A stretch of 64,000 nucleotides of DNA from contig OZ059900.1 in the NCBI GenBank assembly GCA_964057225.1, positions 22,335,638 to 22,399,637 on the forward strand. The letters are read 5' to 3'. Source of the DNA: Auanema rhodensis. Lineage: Eukaryota; Nematoda; Chromadorea; Rhabditida; Rhabditidae. Below, in pieces: positions 23,557 to 35,519 of this stretch (its first letter is position 1; each line of letters starts with the position of its first letter). Position numbers and translations under genes: made by a program. The notes below the pieces were generated by a model. That model ran no database searches and was not told the origin of the DNA. It was given only the letters and a program-made list of their open reading frames with translations.

Positions 23557-24923
23557 TACGATTTCATGTGTTCAAACTCATGCAATGTCAATGAAACCTA
23601 GCTCAAAATTGTTCCTACAACGTCTAGTTCCACTTTCACGACAAAAAAACAGGGGTTAGAAAATTAAGGAAATTAGCATATTCTGAGGGCACGCCCCTTT
23701 GGGCAATATTGATTAAATCGATTTTTGTTCATATGAGTCGTCAAATGCAACGAATTTCAGCGTGTTACATACTAAAATGAAGCATTTCACATGCTGAACA
23801 CTAGAAAAATACAAAAACACAGTATTTCCCATGAGAAATATTTTATTATGCTGGAAAACCAGTTTTTGGAAATTTCGCTGTAAACAAGGTTTTGACTTAC
23901 GATTTCATGTGTTCAAACTCATGCAATGTCAATGAAACCTAGCTCAAAATTGTTCCTACAACGTCTAGTTCCACTTTCACGACAAAAAAACAGGGGTTAG
24001 AAAATTAAGGAAATTAGCATATTCTGAGGGCACGCCCCTTATGGCTAATATTGATTAAATCGATTTTTGTTCATATGAGTCGTCAAATGCAACGAATTTC
24101 AGCGTGTTACATACTAAAATGAAGCATTTTACATGCTGAACACTAGAAAAATACAAAAACACAGTATTTCTCATGAGAAATATTTTATTATGCTGGAAAA
24201 CCAGTTTTTGGAAATTTCGCTGTAAACAAGGTTTTGACTTACGATTTCATGTGTTCAAACTCATGCAATGTCAATGAAACCTAGCTCAAAATTGTTTGTA
24301 CAACGTCTAGTTCCACTTTCACGACAAAAAAACAGGGGTTAGAAAATTAAGGAAATTAGCATATTCTGAGGGCACGCCCCTTATGGCTAATATTGATTAA
24401 ATCGATTTTTGTTCATATGAGTCGTCAAATGCAACGAATTTCAGCGTGTTACATACTAAAATGAAGCATTTCACATGCTGAACACTAGAAAAATACAAAA
24501 ACACAGTATTTCCCATGAGAAATATTTTATTATGCTGGAAAACCAGTTTTTGGAAATTTCGCTGTAAACAAGTTTTTGACTTACGATTTTATGTGTTCAA
24601 ACTCATGCAATGTCAATGAAACCTAGCTCATAATTGTTCCTACAACGTCTAGTTCCACTTTCACGACAAAAAAACAGGGGTTAGAAAATTAAGGAAATTA
24701 GCATATTCTGAGGGCACGCCTCTTATGGCTAATATTGATTAAATCGATTTTTGTTCATATGAGTCGTCAAATGCAACGAATTTCAGCGTGTTACATACTA
24801 AAATGAAGCATTTTACATGCTGAACACTATAAAAATACAAAAACACAGTATTTCCCATGAGAAATATTTTATTATGCTGGAAAACCAGTTTTTGGAAATT
24901 TCGCTGTAAACAAGGTTTTGACT
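23557..24923 (+). repeat. 4-monomer HOR with TTTGGGC marker, superblock 2 copy (1367 bp)
   Basis: m70-m73 start at 23557, 23898, 24240 and 24582 and match m48-m51 in marker order and length. A tandem second copy is absent here, whereas superblock 1 has two. Confidence 0.85.
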
Positions 24924-26975
24924 TACGATTTCGTCTGTTCAAACTCATGCAATGTCAATGAAACCTAGCTCAAAATTGTTCGTACAACGTCTAGTTCCAC
25001 TTTCACGACAAAAAAACAGGGGTTAGAAAATTAAGGAAATTAGCATATTCTGAGGGCACGCCCCTTATGGCTAATATTGATTAAATCGATTTTTGTTCAT
25101 ATGAGTAGTCAAATGCAACGAATTTCAGCGTGTCACATACTAAAATGAAGCATTTTACATGCTGAACACTAGAAAAATACAAAAACACAGTATTTCCCAT
25201 GAGAAATATTTTATTATGCTGGAAAACCAGTTTTTGGAAATTTCGCTGTAAACAAGGTTTTGACTTACGATTTCATGTGTTCAAACTCATGCAATGTCAA
25301 TGAAACCTAGCTCAAAATTGTTCGTACAACGTCTAGTTCCACTTTCACGACAAAAAAACAGGGGTTAGAAAATTAAGGAAATTAGCATATTCTGAGGGCA
25401 CGCCCCTTATGGCTAATATTGATTAAATCGATTTTTGTTCATATGAGTCGTCAAATGCAACGAATTTCAGCGTGTTACATACTAAAATGAAGCATTTTAC
25501 ATGCTGAACACTAGAAAAATACAAAAACACAGTATTTCCCATGAGAAATATTTTATTATGCTGGAAAACCAGTTTTTGGAAATTTCGCTGTAAACAAGGT
25601 TTTGACTTACGATTTCATGTGTTCAAACTCATGCAATGTCAATGAAACCTATCTCAAAATTGTTCCTACAACGTCTAGTTCCACTTTCACGACAAAAAAA
25701 CAGGGGTTAGAAAATTAAGGAAATTAGCATATTCTGAGGGCACGCCCCTTATGGCTAATATTGATTAAATCGATTTTTGTTCATATGAGTCGTCAAATGA
25801 AACGAATTTCAGCGTGTTACATACTAAAATGAAGCATTTTACATGCTGAACACTATAAAAATACAAAAACACAGTATTTCCCATGAGAAATATTTTATTA
25901 TGCTGGAAAACCAGTTTTTGGAAATTTCGCTGTAAACAAGTTTTTGACTTACGATTTCATGTGTTCAAACTCATGCAATGTCAATGAAACCTAGCTCATA
26001 ATTGTTCCTACAACGTCTAGTTCCACTTTCACGACAAAAAAACAGGGGTTAGAAAATTAAGGAAATTAGCATATTCTGAGGGCACGCCTCTTATGGCTAA
26101 TATTGATTAAATCGATTTTTGTTCATATGAGTCGTCAAATGCAACGAATTTCAGCGTGTTACATACTAAAATGAAGCATTTTACATGCTGAACACTATAA
26201 AAATACAAAAACACAGTATTTCCCATGAGAAATATTTTATTATGCTGGAAAACCAGTTTTTGGAAATTTCGCTGTAAACAAGGTTTTGACTTACGATTTC
26301 ATCTGTTCAAACTCATGCAATGTCAATGAAACCTAGCTCAAAATTGTTCGTACAACGTCTAGTTCCACTTTCACGACAAAAAAACAGGGGTTAGAAAATT
26401 AAGGAAATTAGCATATTCTGAGGGCACGCCCCTTATGGCTAATATTGATTAAATCGATTTTTGTTCATATGAGTAGTCAAATGCAACGAATTTCAGCGTG
26501 TTACATACTAAAATGAAGCATTTTACATGCTGAACACTAGAAAAATACAAAAACACAGTATTTCCCATGAGAAATATTTTATTATGCTGGAAAACCAGTT
26601 TTTGGAAATTTCGCTGTAAACAAGGTTTTGACTTACGATTTCATGTGTTCAAACTCATGCAATGTCAATGAAACCTAGCTCAAAATTGTTCGTACAACGT
26701 CTAGTTCCACTTTCACGACAAAAAAACAGGGGTTAGAAAATTAAGGAAATTAGCATATTCTGAGGGCACGCCCCTTATGGCTAATATTGATTAAATCGAT
26801 TTTTGTTCATATGAGTCGTCAAATGCAACGAATTTCAGCGTGTTACATACTAAAATGAAGCATTTTACATGCTGAACACTATAAAAATACAAAAACACAG
26901 TATTTCCCATGAGAAATATTTTATTATGCTGGAAAACCAGTTTTTGGAAATTTCGCTGTAAACAAGGTTTTGACT
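24924..26975 (+). repeat. 6-monomer HOR 'CTG' type, superblock 2 copy (2052 bp)
   Basis: m74-m79 start at 24924, 25266, 25608, 25950, 26292 and 26634 and match m52-m57 at all tracked markers. m74 has an extra private change in CGTCTG (A10G). Confidence 0.85.
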
Positions 26976-27659
26976 TACGATTTCATCTGTTCAAACTCAT
27001 GCAATGTCAATGAAACCTAGCTCAAAATTGTTCGTACAACGTCTAGTTCCACTTTCACGACAAAAAAACAGGGGTTAGAAAATTAAGGAAATTAGCATAT
27101 TCTGAGGGCACGCCCCTTATGGCTAATATTGATTAAATCGATTTTTGTTCATATGAGTAGTCAAATGCAACGAATTTCAGCGTGTCACATACTAAAATGA
27201 AGCATTTTACATGCTGAACATTAGAAAAATACAAAAACACAGTATTTCCCATGAGAAATATTTTATTATGCTGGAAAACCAGTTTTTGGAAATTTCGCTG
27301 TAAACAAGGTTTTGACTTACGATTTCATGTGTTCAAACTCATGCAATGTCAATGAAACCTAGCTCAAAATTGTTCGTACAACGTCTAGTTCCACTTTCAC
27401 GACAAAAAAACAGGGGTTAGAAAATTAAGGAAATTAGCATATTCTGAGGGCACGCCCCTTATGGCTAATATTGATTAAATCGATTTTTGTTCATATGAGT
27501 CGTCAAATGCAACGAATTTCAGCGTGTTACATACTAAAATGAAGCATTTTACATGCTGAACACTAGAAAAATACAAAAACACAGTATTTCCCATGAGAAA
27601 TATTTTATTATGCTGGAAAACCAGTTTTTGGAAATTTCGCTGTAAACAAGGTTTTGACT
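26976..27659 (+). repeat. Start of a further 'CTG' 6-mer, truncated after two monomers
   Basis: m80 (26976) has C12, G59, A184, C211 and a private GAACATTAG; m81 (27318) has G59. They begin a new 6-mer that is cut short by a switch to A193/G318 monomers at 27660. The GAACATTAG change is shared only with the monomer starting 33469, which ties these two distant sites to one duplication. Confidence 0.8.
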
Positions 27660-28685
27660 TACGATTTCATGTGTTCAAACTCATGCAATGTCAATGAAAC
27701 CTAGCTCAAAATTGTTCCTACAACGTCTAGTTCCACTTTCACGACAAAAAAACAGGGGTTAGAAAATTAAGGAAATTAGCATATTCTGAGGGCACGCCCC
27801 TTATGGCTAATATTGATTAAATCGATTTTTGTTCATATGAGTCGTCAAATGAAACGAATTTCAGCGTGTTACATACTAAAATGAAGCATTTTACATGCTG
27901 AACACTATAAAAATACAAAAACACAGTATTTCCCATGAGAAATATTTTATTATGCTGGAAAACCAGTTTTTGGAAAGTTCGCTGTAAATAAGGTTTTGAC
28001 ATACGATTTCATGTGTTCAAACTCATGCAATGTCAATGAAACCTAGCTCAAAATTGTTCCTACAACGTCTAGTTCCACTTTCACGACAAAAAAACAGGGG
28101 TTAGAAAATTAAGGAAATTAGCATATTCTGAGGGCACGCCCCTTATGGCTAATATTGATTAAATCGATTTTTGTTCATATGAGTCGTCAAATGAAACGAA
28201 TTTCAGCGTGTTACATACTAAAATGAAGCATTTTACATGCTGAACACTATAAAAATACAAAAACACAGTATTTCCCATGAGAAATATTTTATTATGCTGG
28301 AAAACCAGTTTTTGGAAATTTCGCTGTAAACAAGGTTTTGACTTACGATTTCATGTGTTCAAACTCATGCAATGTCAATGAAACCTAGCTCAAAATTGTT
28401 CCTACAACGTCTAGTTCCACTTTCACGACAAAAAAACAGGGGTTAGAAAATTAAGGAAATTAGCATATTCTGAGGGCACGCCCCTTATGGCTAATATTGA
28501 TTAAATCGATTTTTGTTCATATGAGTCGTCAAATGAAACGAATTTCAGCGTGTTACATACTAAAATGAAGCATTTTACATGCTGAACACTATAAAAATAC
28601 AAAAACACAGTATTTCCCATGAGAAATATTTTATTATGCTGGAAAACCAGTTTTTGGAAAGTTCGCTGTAAATAAGGTTTTGACA
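27660..28685 (+). repeat. Three A193 monomers, m82-m84
   Basis: m82 (27660) and m84 (28344) carry A193, T249, G318, T330 and A342 but C141 rather than G141. m83 (28002) shares A193 and T249 but has the normal 318, 330 and 342 bases. The alternation suggests a local duplication with a recombined middle copy. m84 starts superblock 3. Confidence 0.75.
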
Positions 28686-30390
28686 TACGATTTCATGTGT
28701 TCAAACTCATGCAATGTCAATGAAACCTAGCTCAAAATTGTTCGTACAACGTCTAGTTCCACTTTCACGACAAAAAAACAGGGGTTAGAAAATTAAGGAA
28801 ATTAGCATATTCTGAGGGCACGCCCCTTATGGCTAGTATTGATTAAATCGATTTTTGTTCATATGAGTCGTCAAATGCAACGAATTTCAGCGTGTTACAT
28901 ACTAAAATGAAGCATTTCACATGCTGAACACTAGAAAAATACAAAAACACAGTATTTCCCATGAGAAATATTTTATTATGCTGGAAAACCAGTTTTTGGA
29001 AATTTCGCTGTAAACAAGGTTTTGACTTACGATTTCATGTGTTCAAACTCATGCAATGTCAATGAAACCTAGCTCAAAATTGTTCCTACAACGTCTAGTT
29101 CCACTTTCACGACAAAAAACAGGGGTTAGAAAATTAAGGAAATTAGCATATTCTGAGGGCACGCCCCTTATGGCTAATATTGATTAAATCGATTTTTGTT
29201 CATATGAGTCGTCAAATGCAACGAATTTCAGCGTGTTACATACTAAAATGAAGCATTTTACATGCTGAACACTAGAAAAATACAAAAACACAGTATTTCC
29301 CATGAGAAATATTTTATTATGCTGGAAAACCAGTTTTTGGAAATTTCGCTGTAAACAAGGTTTAGACTTACGATTTCATGTGTTCAAACTCATGCAATGT
29401 CAATGAAACCTAGCTCAAAATTGTTCCTACAACGTCTAGTTCCACTTTCACGACAAAAAAACAGGGGTTAGAAAATTAAGGAAATTAGCATATTCTGAGG
29501 GCACGCCCCTTATGGCTAATATTGATTAAATCGATTTTTGTTCATATGAGTCGTCAAATGCAACGAATTTCAGCGTGTTACATACAATGAAGCATTTCAC
29601 ATGCTGAACACTAGAAAAATACAAAAACACAGTATTTCCCATGAGAAATATTTTATTATGCTGGAAAACCAGTTTTTGGAAATTTCGCTGTAAACAAGTT
29701 TTTGACTTACGATTTCATGTGTTCAAACTCATGCAATGTCAATGAAACCTAGCTCAAAATTGTTCCTACAACGTCTAGTTCCACTTTCACGACAAAAAAA
29801 CAGGGGTTAGAAAATTAAGGAAATTAGCATATTCTGAGGGCACGCCTCTTATGGCTAATATTGATTAAATCGATTTTTGTTCATATGAGTCGTCAAATGC
29901 AACGAATTTCAGCGTGTTACATACTAAAATGAAGCATTTTACATGCTGAACACTATAAAATTACAAAAACACAGTATTTCCCATGAGAAATATTTTATTA
30001 TGCTGGAAAACCAGTTTTTGGAAATTTCGCTGTAAACAAGGTTTTGACTTACGATTTCATGTGTTCAAACTCATGCAATGTCAATGAAACCTAGCTCAAA
30101 ATTGTTCCTACAACGTCTAGTTCCACTTTCACGACAAAAAACAGGGGTTAGAAAATTAAGGAAATTAGCATATTCTGAGGGCACGCCCCTTATGGCTAAT
30201 ATTGATTAAATCGATTTTTGTTCATATGAGTCGTCAAATGCAACGAATTTCAGCGTGTTACATACTAAAATGAAGCATTTTACATGCTGAACACTAGAAA
30301 AATACAAAAACACAGTATTTCCCATGAGAAATATTTTATTATGCTGGAAAACCAGTTTTTGGAAATTTCGCTGTAAACAAGGTTTTGACT
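28686..30390 (+). repeat. Monomers m85-m89 of superblock 3
   Basis: Starts are 28686, 29028, 29369, 29708 and 30050. Markers match m39-m43: G59/G151/C233; six A with A338; the 3-bp deletion; T140 with T249/T254; six A with G249. Sharing A338 with m40 and not m62 places this copy nearer to superblock 1 here. Confidence 0.85.
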
Positions 30391-31416
30391 TACGATTTCA
30401 TGTGTTCAAACTCATGCAATGTCAATGAAACCTAGCTCAAAATTGTTCCTACAACGTCTAGTTCCACTTTCACGACAAAAAAACAGGGGTTAGAAAATTA
30501 AGGAAATTAGCATATTCTGAGGGCACGCCCCTTATGGCTAATATTGATTAAATCGATTTTTGTTCATATGAGTCGTCAAATGCAACGAATTTCAGCGTGT
30601 TACATACTAAAATGAAGCATTTTACATGCTGAACACTAGAAAAATACAAAAACACAGTATTTCTCATGAGAAATATTTTATTATGCTGGAAAACCAGTTT
30701 TTGGAAATTTCGCTGTAAACAAGGTTTTGACTTACGATTTCATGTGTTCAAACTCATGCAATGTCAATGAAACCTAGCTCAAAATTGTTTGTACAACGTC
30801 TAGTTCCACTTTCACGACAAAAAAACAGGGGTTAGAAAATTAAGGAAATTAGCATATTCTGAGGGCACGCCCCTTATGGCTAATATTGATTAAATCGATT
30901 TTTGTTCATATGAGTCGTCAAATGCAACGAATTTCAGCGTGTTACATACTAAAATGAAGCATTTCACATGCTGAACACTAAAAAAATACAAAAACACAGT
31001 ATTTCCCATGAGAAATATTTTATTATGCTGGAAAACCAGTTTTTGGAAATTTCGCTGTAAACAAGTTTTTGACTTACGATTTTATGTGTTCAAACTCATG
31101 CAATGTCAATGAAACCTAGCTCATAATTGTTCCTACAACGTCTAGTTCCACTTTCACGACAAAAAAACAGGGGTTAGAAAATTAAGGAAATTAGCATATT
31201 CTGAGGGCACGCCTCTTATGGCTAATATTGATTAAATCGATTTTTGTTCATATGAGTCGTCAAATGCAACGAATTTCAGCGTGTTACATACTAAAATGAA
31301 GCATTTTACATGCTGAACACTATAAAAATACAAAAACACAGTATTTCCCATGAGAAATATTTTATTATGCTGGAAAACCAGTTTTTGGAAATTTCGCTGT
31401 AAACAAGGTTTTGACT
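30391..31416 (+). repeat. Monomers m90-m92 of superblock 3 (TTTGGGC monomer missing)
   Basis: Starts are 30391, 30733 and 31075. The markers T274; T58 with C233 and T334; T9 with T50 and T140 match m71-m73, but the TTTGGGC monomer expected before m90 is absent. m91 has A249 (ACTAAAAAAAT), a change also seen at 36888 but in a different type. Confidence 0.82.
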
Positions 31417-33468
31417 TACGATTTCATCTGTTCAAACTCATGCAATGTCAATGAAACCTAGCTCAAAATTGTTCGTACAACGTCTAGTTCCACTTTCACG
31501 ACAAAAAAACAGGGGTTAGAAAATTAAGGAAATTAGCATATTCTGAGGGCACGCCCCTTATGGCTAATATTGATTAAATCGATTTTTGTTCATATGAGTA
31601 GTCAAATGCAACGAATTTCAGCGTGTCACATACTAAAATGAAGCATTTTACATGCTGAACACTAGAAAAATACAAAAACACAGTATTTCCCATGAGAAAT
31701 ATTTTAATATGCTGGAAAACCAGTTTTTGGAAATTTCGCTGTAAACAAGGTTTTGACTTACGATTTCATGTGTTCAAACTCATGCAATGTCAATGAAACC
31801 TAGCTCAAAATTGTTCGTACAACGTCTAGTTCCACTTTCACGACAAAAAAACAGGGGTTAGAAAATTAAGGAAATTAGCATATTCTGAGGGCACGCCCCT
31901 TATGGCTAATATTGATTAAATCGATTTTTGTTCATATGAGTCGTCAAATGCAACGAATTTCAGCGTGTTACATACTAAAATGAAGCATTTTACATGCTGA
32001 ACACTAGAAAAATACAAAAACACAGTATTTCCCATGAGAAATATTTTATTATGCTGGAAAACCAGTTTTTGGAAATTTCGCTGTAAACAAGGTTTTGACT
32101 TACGATTTCATGTGTTCAAACTCATGCAATGTCAATGAAACCTATCTCAAAATTGTTCCTACAACGTCTAGTTCCACTTTCACGACAAAAAAACAGGGGT
32201 TAGAAAATTAAGGAAATTAGCATATTCTGAGGGCACGCCCCTTATGGCTAATATTGATTAAATCGATTTTTGTTCATATGAGTCGTCAAATGAAACGAAT
32301 TTCAGCGTGTTACATACTAAAATGAAGCATTTTACATGCTGAACACTATAAAAATACAAAAACACAGTATTTCCCATGAGAAATATTTTATTATGCTGGA
32401 AAACCAGTTTTTGGAAATTTCGCTGTAAACAAGTTTTTGACTTACGATTTCATGTGTTCAAACTCATGCAATGTCAATGAAACCTAGCTCATAATTGTTC
32501 CTACAACGTCTAGTTCCACTTTCACGACAAAAAAACAGGGGTTAGAAAATTAAGGAAATTAGCATATTCTGAGGGCACGCCTCTTATGGCTAATATTGAT
32601 TAAATCGATTTTTGTTCATATGAGTCGTCAAATGCAACGAATTTCAGCGTGTTACATACTAAAATGAAGCATTTTACATGCTGAACACTATAAAAATACA
32701 AAAACACAGTATTTCCCATGAGAAATATTTTATTATGCTGGAAAACCAGTTTTTGGAAATTTCGCTGTAAACAAGGTTTTGACTTACGATTTCATCTGTT
32801 CAAACTCATGCAATGTCAATGAAACCTAGCTCAAAATTGTTCGTACAACGTCTAGTTCCACTTTCACGACAAAAAAACAGGGGTTAGAAAATTAAGGAAA
32901 TTAGCATATTCTGAGGGCACGCCCCTTATGGCTAATATTGATTAAATCGATTTTTGTTCATATGAGTAGTCAAATGCAACGAATTTCAGCGTGTTACATA
33001 CTAAAATGAAGCATTTTACATGCTGAACACTAGAAAAATACAAAAACACAGTATTTCCCATGAGAAATATTTTATTATGCTGGAAAACCAGTTTTTGGAA
33101 ATTTCGCTGTAAACAAGGTTTTGACTTACGATTTCATGTGTTCAAACTCATGCAATGTCAATGAAACCTAGCTCAAAATTGTTCGTACAACGTCTAGTTC
33201 CACTTTCACGACAAAAAAACAGGGGTTAGAAAATTAAGGAAATTAGCATATTCTGAGGGCACGCCCCTTATGGCTAATATTGATTAAATCGATTTTTGTT
33301 CATATGAGTCGTCAAATGCAACGAATTTCAGCGTGTTACATACTAAAATGAAGCATTTTACATGCTGAACACTATAAAAATACAAAAACACAGTATTTCC
33401 CATGAGAAATATTTTATTATGCTGGAAAACCAGTTTTTGGAAATTTCGCTGTAAACAAGGTTTTGACT
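31417..33468 (+). repeat. 6-monomer HOR 'CTG' type, tandem copy 1 (2052 bp)
   Basis: m93-m98 start at 31417, 31759, 32101, 32443, 32785 and 33127 and match m52-m57 and m74-m79. m93 has a private TTTTAATATG. The unit is followed directly by another copy. Confidence 0.86.
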
Positions 33469-35519
33469 TACGATTTCATCTGTTCAAACTCATGCAATGT
33501 CAATGAAACCTAGCTCAAAATTGTTCGTACAACGTCTAGTTCCACTTTCACGACAAAAAAACAGGGGTTAGAAAATTAAGGAAATTAGCATATTCTGAGG
33601 GCACGCCCCTTATGGCTAATATTGATTAAATCGATTTTTGTTCATATGAGTAGTCAAATGCAACGAATTTCAGCGTGTCACATACTAAAATGAAGCATTT
33701 TACATGCTGAACATTAGAAAAATACAAAAACACAGTATTTCCCATGAGAAATATTTTATTATGCTGGAAAACCAGTTTTTGGAAATTTCGCTGTAAACAA
33801 GGTTTTGACTTACGATTTCATGTGTTCAAACTCATGCAATGTCAATGAAACCTAGCTCAAAATTGTTCGTACAACGTCTAGTTCCACTTTCACGACAAAA
33901 AAACAGGGGTTAGAAAATTAAGGAAATTAGCATATTCTGAGGGCACGCCTCTTATGGCTAATATTGATTAAATCGATTTTTGTTCATATGAGTCGTCAAA
34001 TGCAACGAATTTCAGCGTGTTACATACTAAAATGAAGCATTTTACATGCTGAACACTAGAAAAATACAAAAACACAGTATTTCCCATGAGAAATATTTTA
34101 TTATGCTGGAAAACCAGTTTTTGGAAATTTCGCTGTAAACAAGGTTTTGACTTACGATTTCATGTGTTCAAACTCATGCAATGTCAATGAAACCTATCTC
34201 AAAATTGTTCCTACAACGTCTAGTTCCACTTTCACGACAAAAAAACAGGGGTTAGAAAATTAAGGAAATTAGCATATTCTGAGGGCAGGCCCCTTATGGC
34301 TAATATTGATTAAATCGATTTTTGTTCATATGAGTCGTCAAATGAAACGAATTTCAGCGTGTTACATACTAAAATGAAGCATTTTACATGCTGAACACTA
34401 TAAAAATACAAAAACACAGTATTTCCCATGAGAAATATTTTATTATGCTGGAAAACCAGTTTTTGGAAATTTCGCTGTAAACAAGTTTTTGACTTACGAT
34501 TTCATGTGTTGAAACTCATGCAATGTCAATGAAACCTAGCTCATAATTGTTCCTACAACGTCTAGTTCCACTTTCACGACAAAAAAACAGGGGTTAGAAA
34601 ATTAAGGAAATTAGCATATTCTGAGGGCACGCCTCTTATGGCTAATATTGATTAAATCGATTTTTGTTCATATGAGTCGTCAAATGCAACGAATTTCAGC
34701 GTGTTACATACTAAAATGAAGCATTTTACATGCTGAACACTATAAAAATACAAAAACACAGTATTTCCCATGAGAAATATTTTATTATGCTGGAAAACCA
34801 GTTTTTGGAAATTTCGCTGTAAACAAGGTTTTGACTTACGATTTCATCTGTTCAAACTCATGCAATGTCAATGAAACCTAGCTCAAAATTGTTCGTACAA
34901 CGTCTAGTTCCACTTTCACGACAAAAAAACAGGGGTTAGAAAATTAAGGAAATTAGCATATTCTGAGGGCACGCCCCTTATGGCTAATATTGATTAAATC
35001 GATTTTTGTTCATATGAGTAGTCAAATGCAACGAATTTCAGCGTGTTACATACTAAAATGAAGCATTTTACATGCTGAACACTAGAAAAATACAAAAACA
35101 CAGTATTTCCCATGAGAAATATTTTATTATGCTGGAAAACCAGTTTTTGGAAATTTCGCTGTAAACAAGGTTTTGACTTACGATTTCATGTGTTCAAACT
35201 CATGCAATGTCAATGAAACCTAGCTCAAAATTGTTCGTACAACGTCTAGTTCCACTTTCACGACAAAAAAACAGGGGTTAGAAAATTAAGGAAATTAGCA
35301 TATTCTGAGGGCACGCCCCTTATGGCTAATATTGATTAAATCGATTTTTGTTCATATGAGTCGTCAAATGCAACGAATTTCAGCGTGTTACATACTAAAA
35401 TGAAGCATTTTACATGCTGAACACTAGAAAAATACAAAAACGCAGTATTTCCCATGAGAAATATTTTATTATACTGGAAACCAGTTTTTGGAATTTTCGC
35501 TGTAAACAAGGTTTTGACT
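33469..35519 (+). repeat. 6-monomer HOR 'CTG' type, tandem copy 2 (2051 bp)
   Basis: m99-m104 start at 33469, 33811, 34153, 34495, 34837 and 35179. The order matches the previous unit. Differences are T140 in m100, GGGCAGGCCCC in m101, TGTTGAAAC in m102, and in m104 AAACGCAG, ATACTGG, T317 and loss of one A. m104 has several private changes and stands at the edge of the ordered region. Confidence 0.84.

Noticed and set aside
24739-24948. Reverse-strand 69-codon open frame spanning two monomers
   Set aside because: It is the same satellite reading frame, opened by the private change in CGTCTG at the start of the monomer at 24924. It is not found in the homologous monomers at 17407 or 31417, so it is a chance frame.
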